DNA from: JANLUX01 sp031366005
GTDB lineage: Bacteria > Bacteroidota > Bacteroidia > AKYH767-A > OLB10
DNA length: 15,777 nt
NCBI GenBank assembly: GCA_031366005.1
Contig: JANLZB010000027.1
Span: forward strand, 1-15,777
Direction: 5' to 3'
The notes beneath the pieces were generated by a model that did not search any database, was not told where the DNA came from, and worked only from the letters and a program-made list of their open reading frames with translations. Shown here piece after piece: positions 6,519 to 12,789 of this stretch (position 1 is the stretch's first letter; the number at the start of each line of letters is the position of its first letter). The translations under genes and the position numbers were made by a program.

Positions 6519-8075
6519 ATGAGAAGAAATAATTCAGACGGCCGCGGCCGTAACCGAGATGAATCACCCCGATCTTTTGGGAGTGATGAAAAAAAAACTT
6601 TCAAAAAAAGAGATGAAAAGCCAACCACGGGATTTAAAAAATATCGTGATGCGGATAAATCGGAAGCGGGGTGGACCAAATCCGATGGCAAACCATTGCG
6701 TAAACGTGTAGATAAAAAAAGTGATAAAAGTTTTTCAGGCGCAAAGCCACGAAAAAGAGGAGAAGGGTTTACTGAAAATAAAAGTTCTTTTCGCAGAGCA
6801 GAAAAAAGTTTCGGTGAAAGAAATGAAGGAGCGGAACGCAAGCCCTTCAGAGAAAAAAGTTTTGGTGATGACAGAAGAGAACGAGGTGATGATGAAAGCA
6901 AATCAGGAAAAAGTTATGGCGATAAAAGAGAAGGAGGCGAACGTAAACCATTCAGAGAAAAAAGTTTTGGTGAAGATAACCGTGACCGCAGCAGTGATGA
7001 ACGCAGAACGCCAAAAGACAGAAACTTTAGCGGAGACAGAAGAGGAAGCAATAAAGATGACCGCAAAAAAACGGGTGAACGGGAGTATCGTTCAGAAAAG
7101 AAAAGCAGTGAAGACAAGCCTTTTGGAAAATTTTATAAAGCAAAAAGAAGTTTTTCGAAAAATAAAACAGCAAGGGCTGAAGGCGGATCCCGTTTTTCTG
7201 ACAATAAGTTTTCAGATAGAAAACCATCCCGGCCTGAATCCTCGGAGAAACGTGATTATGTAAAAAAAGATTTTAAGCGTCCGGGAAAAAGAGAAAGAAG
7301 CAAACCAACTGCTGAATCTACTTCCACACAAACGGAAGGCATTCGTTTGAATCGTTTTATTGCGAACTCCGGAATTTGTTCACGCAGAGAAGCAGATGAA
7401 TTGATTGAGGCAGGCGTGATCACTGTAAACGGAAAAGTAGTTACCGAACTCGGCACAAGAATTTCTACCGATGATGATATCCGTTACAACGGTGAACGGA
7501 TGAAAAGTGAGAAACTGGTTTATTTGATTTTGAATAAACCTAAAGATTATATCACCACCACCGATGATCCGCAAGAGCGAAAAACAGTGATGGAATTAAT
7601 CAAGAGTGCAGGTAAAGAACGCGTTTATCCTGTTGGGCGTTTAGACCGGAACACTACAGGCTTACTCATGTTTACCAATGATGGTGACATGACAAAAAAA
7701 CTTACACATCCATCATCAAACATTTTTAAGGTTTATCATGTTGAGTTAGACAAGCCGTTGAAAAAGGAACACATGAATGCTATTGCAGAAGGTATAGAGC
7801 TTGAAGATGGTTTTATTAAAGTGGATGAAATTGCTTATGACGATGAAGGTGCGGGCGACAAGAGCATGGTAGGTGTTGAATTACACAGCGGAAAAAACCG
7901 TGTTGTAAGAAGATTGTTTGAACACTTTGAGTACGAGGTAAGAAGATTAGACCGTGTAATTTTTGCCGGACTTACAAAAAAAGATTTGCCACGCGGCAGA
8001 TGGAGATTTCTAACTGAAGAAGAAATTAATATGTTGAAGGTGATGACGGGTTCGGGAAAGAAGACTAAAGTTTAA
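6519..8075 (+). CDS. rRNA pseudouridine synthase, RluB/RsuA family, with long charged N-terminal extension
   Basis: Isomerises a specific uridine of rRNA, 23S by resemblance to RluB, to pseudouridine. The enzyme part is at about 274-518: an S4 RNA-binding domain (IRLNRFIANSGICSRREADELI, about 275-322) and the catalytic domain with Asp376 in GRLDRNTTGLLMFTNDGD and the closing GKNRVVRRLFEHFEYEV. In front lie about 270 residues of low-complexity Arg/Lys/Ser/Asp/Glu/Gly-rich sequence, probably disordered, with a motif ERKPFREKSFG(D/E)D repeated 35 residues apart. Bacteroidota members often carry such tails, but this one is longer than the enzyme. The start ATG 6519 follows AATTAAGAAAAA, 14 bp after the yraN-like stop. 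The final codons overlap the hairpin at 8069-8102. Confidence 0.92.
   Translation: MRRNNSDGRGRNRDESPRSFGSDEKKTFKKRDEKPTTGFKKYRDADKSEAGWTKSDGKPLRKRVDKKSDKSFSGAKPRKRGEGFTENKSSFRRAEKSFGERNEGAERKPFREKSFGDDRRERGDDESKSGKSYGDKREGGERKPFREKSFGEDNRDRSSDERRTPKDRNFSGDRRGSNKDDRKKTGEREYRSEKKSSEDKPFGKFYKAKRSFSKNKTARAEGGSRFSDNKFSDRKPSRPESSEKRDYVKKDFKRPGKRERSKPTAESTSTQTEGIRLNRFIANSGICSRREADELIEAGVITVNGKVVTELGTRISTDDDIRYNGERMKSEKLVYLILNKPKDYITTTDDPQERKTVMELIKSAGKERVYPVGRLDRNTTGLLMFTNDGDMTKKLTHPSSNIFKVYHVELDKPLKKEHMNAIAEGIELEDGFIKVDEIAYDDEGAGDKSMVGVELHSGKNRVVRRLFEHFEYEVRRLDRVIFAGLTKKDLPRGRWRFLTEEEINMLKVMTGSGKKTKV
6834..6977 (+). repeat. Direct repeat inside the pseudouridine synthase tail
   Basis: The 39-bp stretch at 6834-6872 recurs with few changes at 6939-6977, a period of 105 bp (35 codons). 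Both encode ERKPFREKSFG(D/E)D. Shorter variants (KSFGE, KSYGDK) lie around them. This suggests the charged tail grew by in-frame duplication. Confidence 0.8.
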
Positions 8076-8102
8076 AGTTGCCGGTGAACGAAACTTGAAA
8101 CT
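8069..8102. repeat. Imperfect hairpin repeat after the pseudouridine synthase gene
   Basis: AGTTTAAAGTT (8069-8079) pairs with AACTTGAAACT (8092-8102) at 10 of 11 positions over a 12-nt loop and overlaps the stop codon. There is no U-run, so terminator function is doubtful. It shares the AGTTTAA theme with 4530-4612. Confidence 0.5.
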
Positions 8103-8150
8103 ACTTCAAATTACATGTTACTACTGCTTTGTTAAGACAAAAACCTTAAC

Positions 8151-9086
8151 ATGAAAAAAATCTTTCTGTTTGCCTTTTGGTTTACTAATTTTTTTGCGTC
8201 AGCACAAAATTTAATTCCGAATGGAGATTTTGAACAGTATTCTACCTGCCCAACTGGAATAGATCAATTAAGCAATGCATCATTTTGGATTAACCCAACT
8301 GGAGCTACACCTGATTACTACAATCAATGTTCAACTTCTATTCAAATAGGAGTGCCTAATAACAATTTTGGTTTCCAACAAGCTCATAGTGGAGTAGCCT
8401 ACGGTGGAATTTTTCTTCTATTTGGCGCAACAGGAAGCAACTATCGTGAGTACATTGAAACCTCTTTGTCATCGCCACTGATTTCCAACTTGTGTTATCA
8501 TTTCGAAATGTATTTTAATTTGGGAAACAATTGTAGCATTTCAACTAATGATATCAGTGTTTATTTATCTGACTCTTCTATTGCTAATGTTAGCAATTCA
8601 TATCCATTACCTTTCATTCCTCAACTCAATTATACAACAGGTTTTTTTACCGATACCTTAAATTGGATAAATGTTTCGGTAAATTATATTGCAACAGGGG
8701 GTGAAAATTATTTAACGATTGGGAATTTTAAAGATGATTTAAATACAGATTCATTGTTGCTTAATAATACTGGACACAATTGGGCTTACATTTACATTGA
8801 CGATATTTCGCTCATTCTTTCCTCTTGTACCGGTATCAATTCTCCCACCTCGAACATCTCCCCTTACATTTATCCAAATCCCATCTCTAATACATTAGTC
8901 ATTGATACCAAAAACAATAAACCAACTTCCATTATTCTTTATGATATTGCCTCTCGCAAAATTCTCGAGCAGGAGTTTATCAACACCCTTGCCATCAATA
9001 CAATATCTCTTTCCAAAGGAATTTATTTATATGAGATGGTTAATAAGGATGGTGTGATAAAGCAAGGAAAGTTGGTGAAGGAATGA
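8151..9086 (+). CDS. Secreted protein with T9SS type A C-terminal sorting domain
   Basis: Extracellular or cell-surface protein of unknown role, exported by Sec and then by the type IX secretion system. Residues 1-19 are a signal peptide (MKK, hydrophobic core, cleavage after ASA). The body from about 20 to 225 (LIPNGDFEQY, VGVPNNNFGFQQAHSG, TGGENYLTIGNF, YIYIDDISL) looks like the jelly-roll, carbohydrate-binding-like domain often found in secreted Bacteroidota proteins. The last about 70 residues hold the type A sorting signal: YPNPISNTLVI, ILYDIASRKIL and the closing GIYLYEMVNKDG...GKLVKE. The start is the ATG at 8151, consistent with the signal peptide. It stands alone in its orientation before the minus-strand lysC region. 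Confidence 0.85.
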   Translation: MKKIFLFAFWFTNFFASAQNLIPNGDFEQYSTCPTGIDQLSNASFWINPTGATPDYYNQCSTSIQIGVPNNNFGFQQAHSGVAYGGIFLLFGATGSNYREYIETSLSSPLISNLCYHFEMYFNLGNNCSISTNDISVYLSDSSIANVSNSYPLPFIPQLNYTTGFFTDTLNWINVSVNYIATGGENYLTIGNFKDDLNTDSLLLNNTGHNWAYIYIDDISLILSSCTGINSPTSNISPYIYPNPISNTLVIDTKNNKPTSIILYDIASRKILEQEFINTLAINTISLSKGIYLYEMVNKDGVIKQGKLVKE

Positions 9087-9088
9087 AA

Positions 9089-9123
9089 TAGTTTCAAGTT
9101 TCGTGCGTCAGCTATTGAAACTA
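9089..9123 (-). terminator. Hairpin behind the displaced lysC 3' end, possible original lysC terminator
   Basis: A perfect 9-bp inverted repeat (TAGTTTCAA 9089-9097 with TTGAAACTA 9115-9123) has a 17-nt loop. Read on the minus strand it begins with the TAG stop of the displaced lysC tail. It could also serve the plus-strand T9SS gene, whose stop is at 9086. The intact lysC has no comparable hairpin before the HEPN gene. Confidence 0.55.
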
Positions 9124-9225
9124 CTTCTCCTCCTCCTTCATCACAATCTGTGCAGTATTCCTGCTTCGTTGTTCCAGCAATATTTTCCTGTTGTTGGTGA
9201 GACTTCGATAAACGAAAAAATAATT
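9121..9225 (-). pseudogene. Displaced, diverged 3' fragment of an aspartate kinase gene
   Basis: Read on the minus strand, these 105 bp give 34 codons and a TAG stop, ending LTNNRKILLEQRSRN then TAQIVMKEEEK. The intact aspartate kinase next door ends LTNNREILLEQRSRN then TAQIVMKEEVK. The alignment starts at NYFF (against HYFP), 6 bp after the stop of the MNT gene, and needs only one missing codon. There is no start codon and no upstream part, so it is a fragment. Its central 44 bp are identical to lysC while the flanks differ mostly at third codon positions. This is the pattern left when a DNA segment bringing its own lysC end inserts into the 3' end of the gene and pushes the old end aside. 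Confidence 0.85.
9134..9177. repeat. Left copy of 44-bp perfect direct repeat (lysC core)
   Basis: Identical base for base to 9943-9986. The two copies are 809 bp apart and bracket the HEPN-MNT pair. Identity falls to about 62% over the next 13 bp on the stop-codon side and to 75% over the next 24 bp on the other side. The core is thus sharply bounded, like an attachment or crossover site. Confidence 0.9.
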
Positions 9226-9231
9226 CTCATT

Positions 9232-9543
9232 TCAAAGAATCCGTTCTCCGGTTTTTTTTATCACTCCAATAAATGGATCTTCTTTTTCAGAAATAGAAGT
9301 ATTGTAAGGATGTAATTCAATAAATCTGTATTTCAATAAAAGCATTTTTATTTTTTCTGCGTCAAGAAACGAGACTCCAGAGAATTGTTCATCCCATAAT
9401 GCAAGATCAATATCAGAGTATTGATTTGAAGCACCATTAATGGCTGAGCCAAACAGCCAAGCTTCTTTTGGGTTGTAACCATAAGTTCTTAAATCACTAA
9501 TAAAATCATGGGCGGTTTTTATTGCAGTTTTTCTATCAAACAT
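9232..9543 (-). CDS. MNT-type minimal nucleotidyltransferase (HEPN-MNT pair)
   Basis: Minimal nucleotidyltransferase of the DNA polymerase beta superfamily. In characterised HEPN-MNT toxin-antitoxin modules the MNT partner neutralises the HEPN protein, in some cases by attaching AMP to it. The 103 residues hold an exact GSx10DxD signature: Gly32-Ser33, ten residues, Asp44-Ile-Asp46 (FGSAINGASNQYSDIDLALW). An acidic residue in FIELHPY (Glu77) is in the place of the third catalytic acid. The catalytic set therefore looks intact. The ATG at 9543 lies 25 bp inside the end of the HEPN gene, so the two are translated together. It ends 6 bp before the displaced lysC fragment. Confidence 0.85.
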   Translation of the reverse strand: MFDRKTAIKTAHDFISDLRTYGYNPKEAWLFGSAINGASNQYSDIDLALWDEQFSGVSFLDAEKIKMLLLKYRFIELHPYNTSISEKEDPFIGVIKKTGERIL

Positions 9544-9914
9544 GTTCTTATTTTTTCAACTAATATTCTATTATTTTCAAGGTATTCTTTTGAAGCCGCT
9601 TTATATATAAGATTGCGATAATCTGGATAACGACCTTCAATATTCCATAACATAATAATTTTTAAGTCTGCCTGCATTGATTCATTCAGATTTAAATTTG
9701 CCTGATCATGCAAGAGTAATAGATTATGTGTGCGTGGAGGAAAATTTTCTTCATTAAATTTAATCCAATTTGCTTTTAATAATTTTTCAATACATAAATT
9801 CCAACAGAATAAAGCCATCATGTATCTACCTCCTGAAATTAAGGTTTCAGCAGACTTCCAACTTTCATCAGCGCTTACTACCCAATATTCGATATGTTTT
9901 TCCTTTTCGAGCAC
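9519..9914 (-). CDS. HEPN-domain protein (partner of the MNT nucleotidyltransferase)
   Basis: All-helical HEPN-domain protein of 131 residues. HEPN proteins paired with MNT are often RNase toxins. Family marks are the N-terminal EYWVVSADESWKSAETLI, the helix RYMMALFCWNLCIEKLLKA (30-48), PPRTHNLL (59-66) and GRYPDYR (94-100). The R-x4-6-H catalytic motif of active HEPN RNases is not visible: no His follows Arg95 or Arg100, and Arg61-His69 is spaced too widely. It may be a non-nuclease member. The start is a GTG at 9914, 15 bp past the lysC stop on the same strand; no earlier in-frame start makes sense. Cotranscription with lysC is likely, and the GTG lies in a 12-nt segment complementary to upstream lysC mRNA. 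Confidence 0.83.
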   Translation of the reverse strand: MLEKEKHIEYWVVSADESWKSAETLISGGRYMMALFCWNLCIEKLLKANWIKFNEENFPPRTHNLLLLHDQANLNLNESMQADLKIIMLWNIEGRYPDYRNLIYKAASKEYLENNRILVEKIRTCLIEKLQ

Positions 9915-10014
9915 TCACAAACGTAATAATTATTTCACTTCTTCCTTCATCACAATCTGTGCAGTATTCCTGCTTCGTTGTTCCAGTAAAATTTCTCTGT
10001 TATTTGTGAGTGCT
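9910..10014 (-). promoter_or_regulatory. Predicted long-range RNA duplex covering the HEPN start codon
   Basis: In the minus-strand transcript, AGCACUCACAAA of lysC (10014-10003) is exactly complementary to UUUGUGAGUGCU (9921-9910), which contains the HEPN GUG start at 9914-9912. A flanking G-U pair extends it to 13 bp. Ribosomes finishing lysC would open this duplex and could restart 15 nt after the stop. The complementarity is seen directly; a regulatory role is inferred. Confidence 0.45.
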
Positions 10015-11204
10015 TCTATAGTGGATGGAAAATAATGACGAATGGTATAGAGCTGCAAATTTTTATTATAAAGCACTTTGTAATTTTTCTTAAGCTGTTC
10101 AATAAGTTTCGGTAATTTTTCTTCGTCATCGTCCACACAAACTGAAAAACTGATAGCTGAGTTTTGCATCAGGTTTAATTTCACTCCGCATTCAGCAAAA
10201 TGTGAAAAAATATTACTGAGGTTTTCTTCTGCTATAAATGAAAAATCTTTTGCAGAGATACTGAGCAATACCTGGTTTGTTTTGAAAATAAAGGAAGGCA
10301 CTAAGGGTTTAGTTTCTAAATCTTTTGCAATCAATGTGCCTTTTGAAGAGGGATTCAAAAATGATTTTACATACAGCGGAATATTTTTATTCTCTAAAGG
10401 CTTGATTGTTTTAGGATGAATAACTGATGCGCCAAAGTACGCCAACTCAATTGCATCGAGGTAACTGATCTGTTCTAATTTTTGTGCGTCATTAAAAAAT
10501 TTCGGATCAGCATTTAATACACCTGGCACATCTTTCCAGATACTAACTGATTCCGCATTTAAAATATGAGCCAATATTGCAGCCGTATAATCTGACCCTT
10601 CTCTTCCAAGTGTTGAAGTATAATTCTCAGAAGTGCTTCCTATAAAACCCTGCGTTATCACGATATGATTTTCTTTATTGAATAAGGTAGGAATTTTATT
10701 GCTGATTAAACCGGTGCTCATTTCCCAATTCACTTTTGCTTCACGATATGTATTGTCTGATTGCAACACATCACGCACATCCTGCCAAACATTTTTTATT
10801 GAAACAGAATTTAAATACGCGCTTACAATTGCAGTTGAAATCAATTCACCCATTGACACAATCTGATCATAAATAAAACCATAACTACGTGTTTCTTCTT
10901 CAAGCACCCAGTCAATCTCCACAAAAAAATTATTTACTTTTTCAAAAACAGGATGGTTTGTTTCTGAAAACAATTCTTCCATGATTGCGTGATGATATTC
11001 TTTTACTTCATTCAATAAAGGATGTGCATTTTCTTTATCATGAAAATAAGCATGGACAACTTTCTCCAAAGCATTGGTTGTTTTCCCCATTGCAGAAATC
11101 ACTACCACCAAATCTTCATTGGGAAACATTTTTAAAACAGCAGCAACATTTTTTACTGCAGCTGCATCTTTGACTGATGCTCCTCCGAACTTAAATACTT
11201 TCAT
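9930..11204 (-). CDS. lysC: Aspartate kinase
   Basis: Phosphorylates aspartate, the first step to lysine, threonine, methionine and diaminopimelate. The 424 residues fit a monofunctional enzyme. The kinase domain carries KFGGASV at 5-11, VISAMGK at 35-41, TLGREGSDYTA at 198-208 and WKDVPGVLNADP at 223-234. Residues from about 305 on form ACT regulatory domains (LLSISAKDFSFI, VKLNLMQNSAISFSVCVD). The ATG at 11204 follows an A-rich run on this strand. Its last 14 or so codons (EQRSRNTAQIVMKE) are the 44-bp sequence duplicated beyond the HEPN-MNT pair, so the present 3' end may have been supplied by an incoming segment. No terminator separates it from the HEPN gene. Confidence 0.95.
   Translation of the reverse strand: MKVFKFGGASVKDAAAVKNVAAVLKMFPNEDLVVVISAMGKTTNALEKVVHAYFHDKENAHPLLNEVKEYHHAIMEELFSETNHPVFEKVNNFFVEIDWVLEEETRSYGFIYDQIVSMGELISTAIVSAYLNSVSIKNVWQDVRDVLQSDNTYREAKVNWEMSTGLISNKIPTLFNKENHIVITQGFIGSTSENYTSTLGREGSDYTAAILAHILNAESVSIWKDVPGVLNADPKFFNDAQKLEQISYLDAIELAYFGASVIHPKTIKPLENKNIPLYVKSFLNPSSKGTLIAKDLETKPLVPSFIFKTNQVLLSISAKDFSFIAEENLSNIFSHFAECGVKLNLMQNSAISFSVCVDDDEEKLPKLIEQLKKNYKVLYNKNLQLYTIRHYFPSTIEALTNNREILLEQRSRNTAQIVMKEEVK
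9943..9986. repeat. Right copy of 44-bp perfect direct repeat, inside the lysC 3' end
   Basis: Identical to 9134-9177 and in the same orientation. It covers codons 407-421 of the intact aspartate kinase, in part or in full. Together the two copies delimit the HEPN-MNT cassette. Confidence 0.9.
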
Positions 11205-11218
11205 TTTTTATTTTTTTT

Positions 11219-11238
11219 TCCACCAAGGCACCAAGGCA
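11219..11238. repeat. Short tandem repeat CACCAAGG upstream of lysC
   Basis: CACCAAGG occurs twice in tandem (about 11222-11237), with CCACCAAGGCACCAAGG as the wider unit. Similar runs are, from memory, a frequent intergenic repeat in this and other phyla. It lies in the lysC leader or promoter region; no clear -7 box is seen there. Confidence 0.5.
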
Positions 11239-11287
11239 GAAAGAGCTTTGTAAAACAGAAAACAGCAATCGAGAATTTTCCTCGCTC

Positions 11288-11347
11288 ACCCCTAACCCCT
11301 GAAGGGGAATCCACGCGCTCGAATGTTCCCCTTCAGGGGTTAGGGGT
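11288..11347 (-). terminator. Perfect 22-bp inverted repeat between the GNAT and lysC genes
   Basis: Arm 11288-11309 (ACCCCTAACCCCTGAAGGGG plus AA) is perfectly complementary to 11326-11347 over a 16-nt loop, followed by TTTTG on the plus strand. It lies about 40 bp upstream, in transcription terms, of the end of nothing: the GNAT gene stops at 11391 on the minus strand, so the hairpin falls just after it and could end that transcript, with an A/C-rich 3' side instead of a U-run. CCCCTAACCCCT hairpins are, from memory, a widespread Bacteroidota intergenic repeat, so repeat element is an equally fair label. Confidence 0.6.
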
Positions 11348-11390
11348 TTTTGAAGATGCAACATGTTGTGATACAACTTAAACATTTACA

Positions 11391-11870
11391 CTAATTTGTA
11401 TTCGTAGATGATGCTATTTGTTCTTTTGTCATCTTGCAATTAATCCACCCATCATCGAAACCGGGATTATATTTTTTATAAAAAGAAATTGCCGATTCAT
11501 TCCAGTCTAATACCTGCCAATGCAATTGATTCATTCCTGCATCGCGGCTTTCCTTTAAAACTTCTTCAAACAATAATCTGCCAATTCCTTTATTGCGCAT
11601 TGATTGTGTTACAATAATATCATCAAGATAAATTCCCTTTCCTTTCCAGGTTGAATACTTAGTATAATAGATTGCCATACCAACAATTCTATTTTCTGTT
11701 TCTGCAACTATGCATTTAAACACCGGTTGTTCTCCAAAACCATCGCGGATCATATCATCCACAGAGTTCGTTACTTCATCGGGTGCTTTTTCAAACAATG
11801 CAAGCTCACGAATCAGTTCGAGCACTTGTGACATATCTTCTTTTCTACTTTTGCGGATATTAATTTTCAT
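11391..11870 (-). CDS. GNAT acetyltransferase, spermidine/diamine N-acetyltransferase-like
   Basis: Transfers an acetyl group from acetyl-CoA to an amine. The SSAT-like pattern suggests polyamines or another small amine, but the substrate is not proven. From the start used here (159 residues) it shows INIRKSRKEDM at 3-13, GIYLDDIIVTQSMRNKGIG at 79-97 (the acetyl-CoA loop QSMRNKGIG) and VLDWNESAISFYKKY at 120-134, all typical of that subfamily, as is the length. The frame is open to an ATG at 11939, but the added 23 residues (KIPYPFFLLPTPC...) do not belong to the fold and would contain a promoter box. The ATG at 11870 is therefore chosen. It is divergent from the hydrolase gene. Confidence 0.88.
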   Translation of the reverse strand: MKINIRKSRKEDMSQVLELIRELALFEKAPDEVTNSVDDMIRDGFGEQPVFKCIVAETENRIVGMAIYYTKYSTWKGKGIYLDDIIVTQSMRNKGIGRLLFEEVLKESRDAGMNQLHWQVLDWNESAISFYKKYNPGFDDGWINCKMTKEQIASSTNTN

Positions 11871-11876
11871 GGATGG

Positions 11877-11884
11877 CAAAAATA
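11877..11884 (-). promoter_or_regulatory. Candidate -7 promoter box of the GNAT gene
   Basis: On the minus strand this reads TATTTTTG, exact to TAnnTTTG and identical to the box of the tRNA-Glu promoter, including the following CC. It ends only 6 bp before the ATG at 11870, so the transcript would be leaderless or nearly so. No good -33 TTG is visible. It supports the downstream start codon. Confidence 0.5.
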
Positions 11885-12006
11885 ATTTATTTAGTAAGCA
11901 GGGAGTTGGGAGTAGAAAGAAGGGATAAGGAATTTTCATAGAATTAAACTAACTCTTTACATAATCGTAAACAATCCCTACTCGCTTCTCAAAACTCACT
12001 ACTAAT

Positions 12007-12771
12007 ATGCAACTGCATTATAAAAAAATTGGTGAAGGCAAACAGTTTATTATTCTTCACGGTTTATTTGGCTCAGGTGATAACCTTCAATCGTTTGCAC
12101 GCAACTTATCAACACATGACTTTGAGGTTTATTTAGTTGATTTACGCAATCACGGACATTCGCCTCATGCTGATGAACATAATTACAAAGTGATGAGTGA
12201 AGATGTTGCAGCCTTGATAGAACAGGAACAACTAAAACTCCCAATTGTTTTTGGTCACAGCATGGGAGGAAAAGCTGCGATGCAATTAGCCATTGATCAT
12301 CCAACCATATTATCGAAATTAATTGTCGTTGACATGGCTCCTTATTCTTATCCTGTTCAACATCATAAAATAATTGAGGCATTGCAATCAGTTGATTTAA
12401 ATCAATTGCATACACGTGGAGAGGTAGAAAAAAAATTAGGTGGACAAATTGATGATGTTGTTACACGACAATTTCTTTTAAAGAATTTATACTGGAAAGA
12501 AAATAATCAGCTTGCATGGCGATTTAATTTACCTGTGATTGCACGCGATATTGAAGAAATGGGAATTGCCATGGAAAGCGAAACTCCAGTTTTGTTGCCC
12601 ACTCTTTTTGTAAAGGGCGAAAGATCAGATTACATTAACACCGCAAAATTTGAATCCTTTAAAAAAACTTTTCCGAAAGCAGAGTTAGACGTAGTTAAAA
12701 ATGCAGGACATTGGGTACATGCAGATAATCCTGAGGGATTGCTTAATGTAGTGTTACAATTTGTTTTGTAA
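12007..12771 (+). CDS. Alpha/beta hydrolase, YbfF-like esterase
   Basis: Serine esterase of the alpha/beta hydrolase fold, closest in pattern to YbfF/ABHD11-type acyl-ester hydrolases; the natural substrate is unknown. The 254 residues match the family. The oxyanion-loop motif ILHGLFGSGDN is at 16-26, VDLRNHGHSPH at 44-54, the nucleophile Ser85 sits in GHSMGGKAAM, VVDMAPYSY follows, and the catalytic His235 is in NAGHWVHADNP close to the C-terminus. An acid in VKGERSDYI is the likely third member. There is no signal peptide, so it is cytoplasmic. The ATG at 12007 is the first in frame and gives the normal N-terminus. It is a single-gene unit divergent from the GNAT gene. Confidence 0.92.
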   Translation: MQLHYKKIGEGKQFIILHGLFGSGDNLQSFARNLSTHDFEVYLVDLRNHGHSPHADEHNYKVMSEDVAALIEQEQLKLPIVFGHSMGGKAAMQLAIDHPTILSKLIVVDMAPYSYPVQHHKIIEALQSVDLNQLHTRGEVEKKLGGQIDDVVTRQFLLKNLYWKENNQLAWRFNLPVIARDIEEMGIAMESETPVLLPTLFVKGERSDYINTAKFESFKKTFPKAELDVVKNAGHWVHADNPEGLLNVVLQFVL

Positions 12772-12789
12772 AAAATTTTACTGCTGAGA

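Noticed and set aside
6721..7263. 180-codon frame inside the pseudouridine synthase tail
   Set aside because: A shifted reading of the low-complexity Lys/Glu-rich tail; the long frame 6519-8075 joins continuously to a recognised enzyme.
9103..9315. 70-codon open frame on the plus strand
   Set aside because: It is antisense to the displaced lysC fragment and the end of the MNT gene; the sequence is explained by the lysC homology and has no protein-like pattern.
9232..9914. HEPN-MNT pair as part of a larger defence island or prophage
   Set aside because: No integrase, phage or other defence gene lies on either side; the neighbours are lysC and a secreted T9SS protein, so only a minimal cassette is supported.
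11191..11385. 64-codon open frame on the minus strand between the GNAT and lysC genes
   Set aside because: It reads through the 22-bp perfect inverted repeat (PLTPEGE...IPLQGLGV is typical repeat translation) and overlaps the lysC start; not a gene.
11871..11939. Upstream extension of the GNAT gene to ATG 11939
   Set aside because: The added 23 residues do not fit the family and would overlay an exact -7 promoter box at 11877-11884.
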